A stretch of 64,000 bases of DNA from contig NZ_CP033926.1 of NCBI RefSeq assembly GCF_003815775.1, positions 2,294,001 to 2,358,000 of the forward strand, in the 5' to 3' direction. Every line of letters starts with the position of its first letter. Positions within the stretch are counted from its first letter, which is position 1. This document shows, piece by piece, positions 1-7,110 of the stretch. The notes under the pieces were generated by a model that saw nothing but the letters and a program-made list of their open reading frames with translations, was not told the DNA's origin and did not search any database. This DNA is from Chryseobacterium joostei. Lineage in GTDB: Bacteria > Bacteroidota > Bacteroidia > Flavobacteriales > Weeksellaceae. The translations under genes were made by a program, and so were the position numbers.

Positions 1-301
1 CGCACTTTCAGGAAGCGGGCCTGCTTACTTTTATTATATTATTGATGCCATGATCAGGGCAGGAGTGGAAATGGGAATTGAAGAAAACCTTTCCAAGCTT
101 TTTGTAAAGCAAACCATGCTGGGAGCTTATCATTTAATTAACAACTCTGAAAAAAACCTTGAAGAACTTATTAAGGATGTTGCCTCCAAGGGCGGAACTA
201 CAGAAGCAGCCTTAAAAACATTTGAGGAAAACAATTTTAAAGAAATTTTAAAGCAGGGAATTTTAAATGCTGAAAAGCGAGCTAAAGAACTAAATAACTA
301 A
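1..301 (+). CDS. proC: Pyrroline-5-carboxylate reductase, C-terminal part (5' end outside window)
   Basis: The gene enters the window already in frame (codons from base 2), leaving the last 99 residues. The product catalyses NAD(P)H-dependent reduction of pyrroline-5-carboxylate to L-proline, the final step of proline synthesis in the cytoplasm. The piece begins with ALSGSGPAYFYYIIDAM, the conserved ProC dimerisation-domain signature, and continues with the family's typical KGGTTEAAL segment near the end. Its stop codon lies inside the 3' end of the convergent VanZ-like gene, so the two genes overlap tail to tail by about 20 bp. The N-terminal Rossmann half cannot be seen. Confidence 0.93.
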   Translation, partial: ALSGSGPAYFYYIIDAMIRAGVEMGIEENLSKLFVKQTMLGAYHLINNSEKNLEELIKDVASKGGTTEAALKTFEENNFKEILKQGILNAEKRAKELNN

Positions 302-704
302 ACCTTTTTTCAATAAACCGACAAAACCGCCATCCTAAATACACTCCAAAAGTATTCAGGATGATATCGTCTACCTCAAATATTCCCATTCTTGTAAAGT
401 ATTGGAGTGCTTCTACAATGACAATTGCTGAAACAAAAGTAAAAATCAATGTTTTCAGCTTCCTTAATTCCGGAAAGATCCATCCCAGAAAACCAAAAGG
501 AATAAACATTACAATATTTCCAATTACAATCACTACAATATCTTTCCAGGACATTGCCCCCTGAATAAATTTGATGGTAGAGAAAACTGGTTCCACCGTA
601 ATCAAGTTATCATCATACTGAAACCTACCCATTCCCAGAAACATCAGGTAGAGCAAAAACAGCGAATAAGGAATAATAATGATTTTATAAATTTTCTTTA
701 ACAT
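282..704 (-). CDS. VanZ-like family membrane protein
   Basis: A 140-residue integral membrane protein with about four hydrophobic segments (near residues 7-25, 55-75, 85-103 and 112-126). The block IGNIVMFIPFGFLGWIFPE followed by EALQYFTRMGIFEVDDIILN matches the VanZ-like family (N.xxF.PFG ... E..Q.....R..D..D...N). Family members are named after a teicoplanin-resistance accessory protein, but in flavobacteria the role is unknown and no resistance genes are nearby. It is transcribed divergently from lnt and overlaps the end of proC. The family call is fairly secure; no function is assigned. Confidence 0.8.
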   Translation of the reverse strand: MLKKIYKIIIIPYSLFLLYLMFLGMGRFQYDDNLITVEPVFSTIKFIQGAMSWKDIVVIVIGNIVMFIPFGFLGWIFPELRKLKTLIFTFVSAIVIVEALQYFTRMGIFEVDDIILNTFGVYLGWRFCRFIEKRFSYLVL

Positions 705-734
705 GAAGTGCTAATATATTCATTTCAAAAACAT

Positions 735-742
735 TAAATTTG
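735..742 (+). promoter_or_regulatory. Candidate -7 promoter box upstream of lnt
   Basis: TAAATTTG fits the Bacteroidetes -7 consensus TAnnTTTG and lies 17 nt before the lnt ATG. No clear TTG -33 element is seen at the usual 17-23 bp distance, so this is only a partial match. Confidence 0.35.
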
Positions 743-759
743 TATGTTAAAATAATTTA

Positions 760-2394
760 ATGAAATACGTTCTACTTACACTTATTTCAGCAATGCTGCT
801 GTCGGTTTCATGGCCAACTTATGGAGTTCCGTTTTTTATATTTTTCGCTCTTGTTCCTCTTTTGATGATGGAACATGGAATTTCAAAATTTTCAGATTAT
901 AAAAGAAAAGGCTGGATCATCTTTGGACTCTCCTATCTTTGCTTTATCATCTGGAATGTTGTGACCACAGGATGGTTATATGGTTCTAAAAACCCGGACG
1001 GAAGCCACTCTATGATGGCTGTTGTATTTCCGGTTCTTGTTAACTCTCTTTTATATTCCTTGGTTTTCCAGTGCTATCATTGGTACAAAAATGCACAGGG
1101 AACTTATTGGGGACTTGGATTCTTTATTGCCATCTGGATGAGTTTTGAGAAATTTCACTTGGGTTGGGAGCTTACCTGGCCTTGGCTGAACTTGGGTAAC
1201 GTGTTTTCAGATTATCCTAAATTAATTCAATGGTATGATACCTTAGGAGCAACCGGCGGAAGCTTCTGGATTCTTCTCATCAATGTCTTAATTTTCTATA
1301 CTGTAAGAACATGGGAAGCAGGAAGAAAAACAAAGGATTTGATTAGAAATTCATCCATTGTAGCAGGCTTAATTGCTATTCCGATGATTATTTCAATCAT
1401 TAAGTATAACAACTTCAATGAAAAACCATCCGGGCAAGTCAATGTCCTGATGCTGCAACCTGATCTTGATCCTTACGCAGAAAAATATTCTAAGGACAGT
1501 TTAACAATTGAGCAGGATCTTCTTAATCTTGCGGAAAAAAACTCGACTACAAAAATTGATTACTATATAGCTCCGGAAACAGCGCTTCCGGGCAGAGGCT
1601 CTATTTCTGAAACTGCTTTTGAAAAGAGTTTACTTTTAAATAATATCAAAGACTTTTTAGCCAAACATCCGGGATCTGTTTTTGCAACAGGGATTTCTTC
1701 ACATCGTTTTTATTTTGATCCTGCCAAAGTACCTAGTGAAGCTTATCCAATAAATCCAGGGGTCTGGGTGGCAAGCTACAATACATCTATTCAGCTTGCG
1801 CCTAATCAAAAAGTACAGGTATATCACAAAGGAAAACTTGTTCCGGGTGTTGAAATCTTCCCTTATATGAGTGTTCTTAAACCTATTCTGGGCGATGCAA
1901 TGCTTAATCTGGGCGGAACTGTAGCCTCCTTGGGAACAGATAAAGAAAGAGTGGCTTTTTCTAATCCTTACAACAAAGGGAAAATTGCTCCTATTATTTG
2001 CTATGAAAGCATTTACGGTGAATTTGTAACTGACTATGTAAAAAAGGGGGCTAACTTCTTAGGAATTATGACCAATGACTCATGGTGGGGAGTTACGGAA
2101 GGACATAAGCAGCTTTTATCCTATGCCAAATTGAGAGCCATCGAAACCCGAAGAGAAATTGCTCGTGCTGCTAACAGTGGAATTTCAGCGCATATCAATG
2201 CAAAAGGTGAAATAGTGGCTGATACATTCTATGGTGACCAAACCACTCTGTTTGCCAAGGTAAATCTTTATGATACCATGACGTTCTACTCGAGGGCAGG
2301 AGATCTTCTTTCAAGATTTTCAATCTTTGCCTTAGGATTTCTATTATTTTATTTTCTGATTAAATGGTTTCAGGCAAAAACAAAGAAGGCATAG
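760..2394 (+). CDS. lnt: Apolipoprotein N-acyltransferase
   Basis: A 544-residue inner-membrane enzyme that transfers an acyl chain from phospholipid to the N-terminal cysteine of apolipoproteins, the last step of lipoprotein maturation. The first ~220 residues are hydrophobic and polytopic. A carbon-nitrogen hydrolase domain follows. Its Glu-Lys-Cys triad can be read as E273 (in APETALPG), K357 (in YHKGKLVPG) and C414 (in IICYESIYGE). A final hydrophobic helix lies near residues 515-535. The length is normal for the family. Several lipoproteins elsewhere in the window (for example at 21192, 24288, 40562 and 45276) would be its substrates. It appears monocistronic, with convergent neighbours and a bidirectional terminator downstream. 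Confidence 0.93.
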   Translation: MKYVLLTLISAMLLSVSWPTYGVPFFIFFALVPLLMMEHGISKFSDYKRKGWIIFGLSYLCFIIWNVVTTGWLYGSKNPDGSHSMMAVVFPVLVNSLLYSLVFQCYHWYKNAQGTYWGLGFFIAIWMSFEKFHLGWELTWPWLNLGNVFSDYPKLIQWYDTLGATGGSFWILLINVLIFYTVRTWEAGRKTKDLIRNSSIVAGLIAIPMIISIIKYNNFNEKPSGQVNVLMLQPDLDPYAEKYSKDSLTIEQDLLNLAEKNSTTKIDYYIAPETALPGRGSISETAFEKSLLLNNIKDFLAKHPGSVFATGISSHRFYFDPAKVPSEAYPINPGVWVASYNTSIQLAPNQKVQVYHKGKLVPGVEIFPYMSVLKPILGDAMLNLGGTVASLGTDKERVAFSNPYNKGKIAPIICYESIYGEFVTDYVKKGANFLGIMTNDSWWGVTEGHKQLLSYAKLRAIETRREIARAANSGISAHINAKGEIVADTFYGDQTTLFAKVNLYDTMTFYSRAGDLLSRFSIFALGFLLFYFLIKWFQAKTKKA

Positions 2395-2436
2395 TGTTTA
2401 AATATTAATTACACTCGCTTAAATATACAATATAAG

Positions 2437-2505
2437 AATCTGCGTTATCCGCCAGGCCTGCAATAGAAATATAAATTCTTGCAGATTTTGCTGATAACGC
2501 AGATT
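2437..2505. repeat. Intergenic inverted repeat with 13-bp perfect arms (GCAGATTTTGC family)
   Basis: AATCTGCGTTATC (2437-2449) is the exact reverse complement of GATAACGCAGATT (2493-2505). The right arm also carries the word GCAGATTTTGC, which recurs at 32366-32419 and in 38693-38790, always 3' of genes. It looks like a dispersed intergenic repeat. Function and mobility are unknown. Confidence 0.55.
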
Positions 2506-2570
2506 TTTTTTTCAGAAGAAATTCAATTCCTTCTTCATTTTAAAACATCAAAAGATTCACCCTATAAAAA

Positions 2571-2602
2571 GAGAAAAGCCAGCTGGACGTCTGGCTTTTC
2601 TC
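2571..2602. terminator. Bidirectional terminator between lnt and the secreted propeller gene
   Basis: A perfect 12-bp stem (GAGAAAAGCCAG / CTGGCTTTTCTC) with an 8-nt loop lies between two convergent genes. Pyrimidine-rich stem ends favour termination on either strand. Confidence 0.75.
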
Positions 2603-2619
2603 ATGATAGAATGATTCAG

Positions 2620-4338
2620 TTATTTAATTGTAAGTTTTTTCGTGGTTATTTCGTTTTTTATTTTCAGTTTTAATAAATATACTCCTTTTGGTAAATGAGA
2701 AACATTAATAGATTGATCCCCATTTAAAATAACATTCAGCTTTCGTCCCTCCATTGAATACACTTCAGCTTCTGAAACCTTTTCACCTTTAATATAAACT
2801 TTATCAGATGTTGGGTTTGGATAGATAACAAGTTCTATTTCTTTATTGATATTATTCTCTTTAGTTCCCAGTGTACCCACTGTAGAAACATCCGAATACT
2901 TCTTTGAAGCATCAATTGCTCTTACACTCCAGTATACATTTTGAACAGACGGATCTAAATCCAGAAACCAAGAAGGGGTTGTTACAATATATTTGGCAAT
3001 ATCCTGCCCTCCCTGAGTAGATCCTACCTTAATTTCATAGCGTAATGCATTAACAGGAGTTTTATCGTCTGTTGCCCCACTCCATGTAAAATTAAACCTA
3101 TTTCCGCTTCTTGTCAGATTAAGATGAGTAGGAGCCGTTGGCTTTGCGTTGGTAGCTGTAGAATTATTTTTAAAAGCTTTTGTCAGCGATGGAAATACTG
3201 AATCGGACCAATCAAATCCGCCCAATACAACATCCAGGTGATTATCATTATTAAAGTCAAGCAACTGCACCATTCCAGGACCACCCAATTTATATATTCC
3301 CGTTGTTGTTCCCTCAGTAAATGTCTGGCTGGCCGGATTATATAAATAAGTCTTTACAACCGCATTATAGTTTATATTACCCGAGATGATAAAATCATAA
3401 TATCCATCATTATTCAAGTCTCCTACGCTTAATGAAGCGTCTTCAATTTCAGCAGGGCCAATCTGTTGAGCAACCAGCGTACCTGTTCCATCATTCATTA
3501 AAACAGCAAAATAAGGATCATCATTGGCATCCTTACCAGCAACTACAACATCCTGAAAACCATCCGCATTAAAATCTGCAACCTCAAGTTTACCGGATGT
3601 CAAAGAATCAAGAGATTGTGCATCAACCAAAGTTCCCCCCTGATTCAGATATACTTTAGATACAGGATCTCCATTAATATCAGATCCAATGACAATGACA
3701 TCCAAAAGATGATCATTGTTTAAATCCACTACCTTAAAACTACCGTTTTGAGTTCCATTAACCCAATTTTCAGTCATTTCAAAACCTGATCCTGTATTTC
3801 TGTAAAAATCTATTGTATTATTAAATTCCCCACTACCATGGGCAAATTGAGTTCCATTGATTGCATAATCCTGCTTTCCGTCATGGTTAAAATCAAAGAC
3901 TTCCATAGAACCATAGATTTTTCCCGGAAGCTCTTTCTGCCTTACAAAACCTGTCCCTGTATTTTTAAATCGATAATGCTTATAGTTCACAATATCCATA
4001 TAGCTAAGTCCAGTAGAGATCATATCCATCAACCCGTCATTATCAAAGTCAATAAACCTTACATCTCCCAAATGCGTCACATCCCCACCAAGATCTGTAT
4101 AGGGCTGGAATGTTGTTCCATTATTCTGATAAACTTCGTTATAGGTAGCATCAGGCTGTCCGTCTCCATCAGAATCTATTGCTCCTGTAACTACAATATC
4201 CATGGTTCCATTATTATCGATATCAGCAATATCAGAAGCTGAAAAATAAAAATTATTCATCCCGGTCTGTATCTCACTAAAGCTTTGCGCTGCCAAGCCT
4301 ACAGGAAACATAGACAAAAGAAAGTAAATTCTCTTCAT
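2620..4338 (-). CDS. Secreted FG-GAP/VCBS-repeat beta-propeller protein with type IX sorting domain
   Basis: The start is placed at 4338 (MKRIYFLL), 30 nt inside the longest frame, because it begins a good signal peptide (residues 1 to about 17, ending GLAAQ) and a TATCTTTG box lies 27 nt upstream. Seven acidic repeats follow, for example DIDNNGTMDIVVTG, DFDNDGLMDMISTG and DLNNDGYYDFIISG. This number fits a seven-bladed FG-GAP/VCBS propeller with calcium-binding loops. A fibronectin-III-like segment (about PTAPTHLNLT onward) comes next. The last ~75 residues (VIYPNPTSDKVYIKG ... GVYLLKLKI) are a type A T9SS C-terminal signal. The protein is predicted to be exported and anchored or released at the cell surface. 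The ligand is unknown. Confidence 0.85.
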   Translation of the reverse strand: MKRIYFLLSMFPVGLAAQSFSEIQTGMNNFYFSASDIADIDNNGTMDIVVTGAIDSDGDGQPDATYNEVYQNNGTTFQPYTDLGGDVTHLGDVRFIDFDNDGLMDMISTGLSYMDIVNYKHYRFKNTGTGFVRQKELPGKIYGSMEVFDFNHDGKQDYAINGTQFAHGSGEFNNTIDFYRNTGSGFEMTENWVNGTQNGSFKVVDLNNDHLLDVIVIGSDINGDPVSKVYLNQGGTLVDAQSLDSLTSGKLEVADFNADGFQDVVVAGKDANDDPYFAVLMNDGTGTLVAQQIGPAEIEDASLSVGDLNNDGYYDFIISGNINYNAVVKTYLYNPASQTFTEGTTTGIYKLGGPGMVQLLDFNNDNHLDVVLGGFDWSDSVFPSLTKAFKNNSTATNAKPTAPTHLNLTRSGNRFNFTWSGATDDKTPVNALRYEIKVGSTQGGQDIAKYIVTTPSWFLDLDPSVQNVYWSVRAIDASKKYSDVSTVGTLGTKENNINKEIELVIYPNPTSDKVYIKGEKVSEAEVYSMEGRKLNVILNGDQSINVSHLPKGVYLLKLKIKNEITTKKLTIK

Positions 4339-4365
4339 ATTGTTTTTATTTAGATTAATTAAAAA

Positions 4366-4373
4366 CAAAGATA
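4366..4373 (-). promoter_or_regulatory. Candidate -7 promoter box for the propeller gene
   Basis: On the minus strand this reads TATCTTTG, a full match to TAnnTTTG, 27 nt before the chosen start at 4338. It also argues against the longer start at 4368, which would overlap it. Confidence 0.45.
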
Positions 4374-4513
4374 GAATATTAAAATTCTCCTTTAAAAAAA
4401 AGCCTGTATGAAATATATCAGCAGCGATTTTCGGCTATATCCCAGAAATTCGGATATTTTAAAAAATCAATATTATTAATCAGTCACTTATTTATAAATA
4501 TTTTCCAAAAGAT

Positions 4514-4544
4514 TTGTCTATCTAAAAAATTCTTCGTTATTTTG
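4514..4544 (+). promoter_or_regulatory. Candidate promoter of the rpmB-rpmG-DUF4295 transcript
   Basis: TTG at 4514-4516 is followed 21 bp later by TATTTTG (4538-4544), one base short of TAnnTTTG. It lies 36 nt before the rpmB start. The match is imperfect, but its position fits a ribosomal-protein promoter. Confidence 0.35.
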
Positions 4545-4580
4545 CACTCTCAAATATTATACAAATAAGAACATCGAGAT

Positions 4581-4823
4581 ATGTCAAGAATTTGCCAAAT
4601 AACAGGAAAGCGTGCAATGGTTGGTAACAACGTTTCTCACGCTAATAACAAAACGAAGCGTCGTTTTGAAATTAACTTATTAGAGAAGAAGTTTTACCTT
4701 CCGGAGCAAGATAAGCACGTAACACTGAAAGTATCAGCTCATGGATTGAGAGTGATTAACAAGATTGGAATCGAGGAAGCTATTGAAAGAGCTACTAGAA
4801 ACGGATTGATTAAAAAGAATTAA
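4581..4823 (+). CDS. rpmB: 50S ribosomal protein L28 (bL28)
   Basis: An 80-residue protein starting [21 protein letters not shown], the typical L28 N-terminus, with the conserved [10 protein letters not shown] and [11 protein letters not shown] segments. It is part of the large ribosomal subunit. rpmG starts 6 nt after its stop and the DUF4295 gene follows, so the three genes form one transcript ending at the hairpin at 5207-5238. This order is characteristic of Bacteroidetes. Confidence 0.97.
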   Translation: MSRICQITGKRAMVGNNVSHANNKTKRRFEINLLEKKFYLPEQDKHVTLKVSAHGLRVINKIGIEEAIERATRNGLIKKN

Positions 4824-4829
4824 TAAATC

Positions 4830-5012
4830 ATGGCAAAAAAAGGAAATAGAGTTCAAGTAATCCTTGAATGTACAGAGCACAAAGAAAGTGGTATGCCAGG
4901 AATGTCTAGATACATTTCTACAAAAAACAAAAAGAACACTACAGAGAGATTGGAATTGAAAAAATACAATCCTGTTCTTAAGAGATCTACCCTTCACAAA
5001 GAAATCAAGTAA
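4830..5012 (+). CDS. rpmG: 50S ribosomal protein L33 (bL33)
   Basis: A 60-residue basic protein, [18 protein letters not shown] onward, with the L33 core [19 protein letters not shown]. It has a single cysteine and lacks the paired CxxC motifs of zinc-binding L33, so it is the zinc-independent form. It sits 6 nt after rpmB and 20 nt before the DUF4295 gene, consistent with one ribosomal transcript. Confidence 0.97.
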   Translation: MAKKGNRVQVILECTEHKESGMPGMSRYISTKNKKNTTERLELKKYNPVLKRSTLHKEIK

Positions 5013-5032
5013 TTTATAAATAATAATTTACC

Positions 5033-5185
5033 ATGGCAAAGAAAGTAGTAGCAACCCTACAAAGCGGTCAGTCTAAAAAGATGACTAAAGTGGTGAAAAT
5101 GGTTAAGTCTTCTAAATCAGGAGCTTACGTTTTCGAAGAAAAAGTAATGAATGCTGATGAAGTAGATGGTTATTTGAAAAAATAA
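5033..5185 (+). CDS. DUF4295 family protein, probable ribosome-associated small basic protein
   Basis: A 50-residue, Lys-rich protein (MAKKVVATLQSGQSKKMTKV ... EVDGYLKK) that matches the DUF4295 family, found almost only in Bacteroidetes directly after rpmG. From memory, the F. johnsoniae ribosome structure contains an added large-subunit protein, bL38, which may be this family; I am not certain of that link. Small size, basic charge and position between rpmG and ftsY all fit a ribosomal role. The gene ends 22 nt before a strong terminator. Confidence 0.85.
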   Translation: MAKKVVATLQSGQSKKMTKVVKMVKSSKSGAYVFEEKVMNADEVDGYLKK

Positions 5186-5206
5186 TTAATACTTTATTTA
5201 CAATAT

Positions 5207-5238
5207 AAAAAACTACTCATATTTTGGGTAGTTTTTTT
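5207..5238 (+). terminator. Rho-independent terminator of the rpmB operon
   Basis: A hairpin with stem AAAAAACTAC / GTAGTTTTTT extended by two further pairs, 7-nt loop, merging into a T7 tract. Confidence 0.85.
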
Positions 5239-5240
5239 GT

Positions 5241-5248
5241 TATCTTTG
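5241..5248 (+). promoter_or_regulatory. Candidate -7 promoter box for the RidA-like gene
   Basis: TATCTTTG matches TAnnTTTG, 26 nt upstream of the ATG at 5275 and just after the preceding terminator. The nearest TTG is only 14 bp upstream. Confidence 0.4.
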
Positions 5249-5274
5249 TTCACCAGATTATTAATCAATGAAAT

Positions 5275-5745
5275 ATGAAAAAAATTCTAATTCTGGCATG
5301 TACGGTAATTTTTCTATTTTCATATAGTCAGGAAACAATGAATACTATAGAATATAAAAGTTCTTCAAAAGTTTTCAACATTCAGGGATTATCACAATCG
5401 GTAAGTATTGATTGTGGAAGTTCCAAAATGATTTTATTATCTGGGCAGGTTCCCTTGGATTCAGCGGGAAATCTGGTGGGAAATAATGTAGAGGAACAGA
5501 CACAGCAGATTTTCAATAATATTGAAAACATTCTGAAAGAATATGGAGGCACAGGAAAGGACATTGTAAAACTGGTAATCTTCATCACAGACATATCAAA
5601 AACCCCTGGTTTCAGAAAAATAAGGGACAAGCATGTCAATATCCAAAACCCTCCTGTAAGCAGCCTTGTAGAGATAAGCAAGCTTTTCAGGAATGATGTA
5701 CTGATAGAGGTAGAGGCCACAGCAGTGATTAAAAACAAAAGATAA
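5275..5745 (+). CDS. RidA/YjgF/YER057c-family protein with signal peptide
   Basis: A 156-residue protein. Residues 1 to about 19 (MKKILILACTVIFLFSYSQ) look like an export signal, so it probably acts in the periplasm, unlike cytoplasmic RidA. The remainder is a YjgF fold with LLSGQVPLDSAGNLVG, a helix EEQTQQIFNNIENILKEYGG, and NPPVSSLVEISKLF near the C-terminus. In imine/enamine deaminases of the RidA class, this last motif carries a catalytic Arg (…RSTVEV…). Here the equivalent position is Ser, so deaminase activity is doubtful and it belongs to another Rid subgroup. It precedes ftsY by 15 nt and may be co-transcribed with it. Confidence 0.8.
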   Translation: MKKILILACTVIFLFSYSQETMNTIEYKSSSKVFNIQGLSQSVSIDCGSSKMILLSGQVPLDSAGNLVGNNVEEQTQQIFNNIENILKEYGGTGKDIVKLVIFITDISKTPGFRKIRDKHVNIQNPPVSSLVEISKLFRNDVLIEVEATAVIKNKR

Positions 5746-5760
5746 GAATAAACTAAAACT

Positions 5761-6714
5761 ATGAGTTGGTTTAAAAATATTTTCAAAAAAGAAGAAAAAG
5801 AAACCTTAGATAAAGGATTGGAAAAATCCAGTCAGGGATTCTTTGAAAAAATGACGAAGGCCGTTGTCGGTAAAAGCAAAGTAGATGACGAAGTTCTGGA
5901 TGATCTTGAAGAAATACTGATTGCATCCGATGTAGGTGCTTCTACTACTATCAAAATCATAGAAAGAATTGAGGAACGTGTTTCTCGTGACAAATATGTT
6001 GGGGTAAACGAACTGGATAAAATTCTTCGTGATGAAATTGCAGGTCTTTTGCTTGAAAACCCTCACGCAGGAACAGGAAATATCGACACTTCCAAGAAGC
6101 CATATGTAATTATGGTAGTAGGGGTAAATGGAGTTGGAAAAACAACAACTATTGGGAAACTTGCTCACCAGTTCAAATCTGAGGGTAAAAAAGTAGTTTT
6201 AGGAGCTGCTGATACCTTTAGAGCTGCTGCCGTTGACCAACTTACCATTTGGAGTGAAAGAGTGGGCGTTCCTATTGTAAAACAGGAAATGGGCTCTGAC
6301 CCGGCATCTGTAGCTTTTGATACAGTGCAAAGTGCTGTTGCACAAAATGCAGATGTTGTCATCATTGATACAGCGGGAAGACTTCATAATAAGATCAACC
6401 TGATGAATGAACTTTCCAAGATTAAGAGAGTAATGCAGAAAGTAATTCCTGATGCACCTCATGAGATCCTATTGGTTCTTGATGGTTCTACAGGACAGAA
6501 TGCATTTGAACAAGCAAAGCAGTTTACAGCCGCTACTGAAGTAAACGCATTGGCAGTAACAAAATTGGACGGAACAGCAAAAGGAGGTGTTGTGATTGGT
6601 ATTTCAGACCAATTCCAAATTCCGGTAAAATATATAGGTGTAGGCGAAAAAATGCAGGATCTACAACTTTTTAATGGTACGGAATTTGTAGACTCATTCT
6701 TCAAGAAAAGATGA
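5761..6714 (+). CDS. ftsY: Signal recognition particle receptor FtsY
   Basis: A 317-residue SRP GTPase that docks the SRP-ribosome complex at the inner membrane during co-translational protein insertion. A short acidic/basic N-terminal region (MSWFKNIFKKEEKE) replaces the long A domain of E. coli FtsY. The NG domain then shows GVNGVGKTTT (G1, from residue 121), DTFRAAAVDQL, DTAGR (from about 203) and TKLDGTAKGG (from about 267). It is full length. Its place after the ribosomal-protein block is the usual one in flavobacteria. Confidence 0.97.
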   Translation: MSWFKNIFKKEEKETLDKGLEKSSQGFFEKMTKAVVGKSKVDDEVLDDLEEILIASDVGASTTIKIIERIEERVSRDKYVGVNELDKILRDEIAGLLLENPHAGTGNIDTSKKPYVIMVVGVNGVGKTTTIGKLAHQFKSEGKKVVLGAADTFRAAAVDQLTIWSERVGVPIVKQEMGSDPASVAFDTVQSAVAQNADVVIIDTAGRLHNKINLMNELSKIKRVMQKVIPDAPHEILLVLDGSTGQNAFEQAKQFTAATEVNALAVTKLDGTAKGGVVIGISDQFQIPVKYIGVGEKMQDLQLFNGTEFVDSFFKKR

Positions 6715-6784
6715 TTTATATCATGTTTTCCCTTATATTAGCAACAAATCATTTTTAAATATTAACAATTAAAATCTTAAGACT

Positions 6785-7039
6785 ATGGGAATTTTAACTT
6801 GGATCATATTTGGTCTTATTGCGGGAGCCATTGCTAAATTAATAATGCCTGGTACTCAAGGAGGCGGATGGCTAATAACAATTATCCTGGGAATTATAGG
6901 AGCTTTTGTTGGGGGATTTATAGGAAATTTTCTTGGCTGGGGAACAGTTGACAGTTTTGATTTCAGAAGTCTGCTACTTGCAATAGGAGGATCTCTGATC
7001 GTCCTCTGGATTTACGGAATGGCTACAAAGAAAAGCTAA
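6785..7039 (+). CDS. GlsB/YeaQ/YmgE family stress-response membrane protein
   Basis: An 84-residue hydrophobic protein with three probable membrane helices and Gly-rich packing (GLIAGAIAKLIMPG, GAFVGGFIGNFLG). The opening MGILTWIIFGLIAGAIAK is typical of the GlsB/YeaQ/YmgE (transglycosylase-associated) family. Members are small envelope proteins induced by stress; their molecular role is unclear. It stands alone, 70 nt after ftsY, and ends in a strong hairpin shared with convergent sppA. Confidence 0.85.
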   Translation: MGILTWIIFGLIAGAIAKLIMPGTQGGGWLITIILGIIGAFVGGFIGNFLGWGTVDSFDFRSLLLAIGGSLIVLWIYGMATKKS

Positions 7040-7057
7040 TCAATCTTAATAAAAAAT

Positions 7058-7092
7058 AAAATCCCGGATCTGAAATTCAGATCCGGGATTTT
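7058..7092. terminator. Bidirectional terminator between the GlsB-like gene and sppA
   Basis: A near-perfect 17-bp inverted repeat centred on base 7075 (AAAATCCCGGATCTGAA and its complement) with A-tracts on the left and T-tracts on the right, so it can work on both strands. Confidence 0.9.
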
Positions 7093-7110
7093 CTGTAAAA
7101 TATAATTTAG

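Noticed and set aside
3838..4242. 134-residue frame on the plus strand
   Set aside because: Lies fully inside the propeller gene on the opposite strand, and its codons mirror the repeat structure of that gene.
5382..5786. 134-residue minus-strand frame
   Set aside because: Antisense shadow of the RidA-like gene and the start of ftsY; no homology features of its own.
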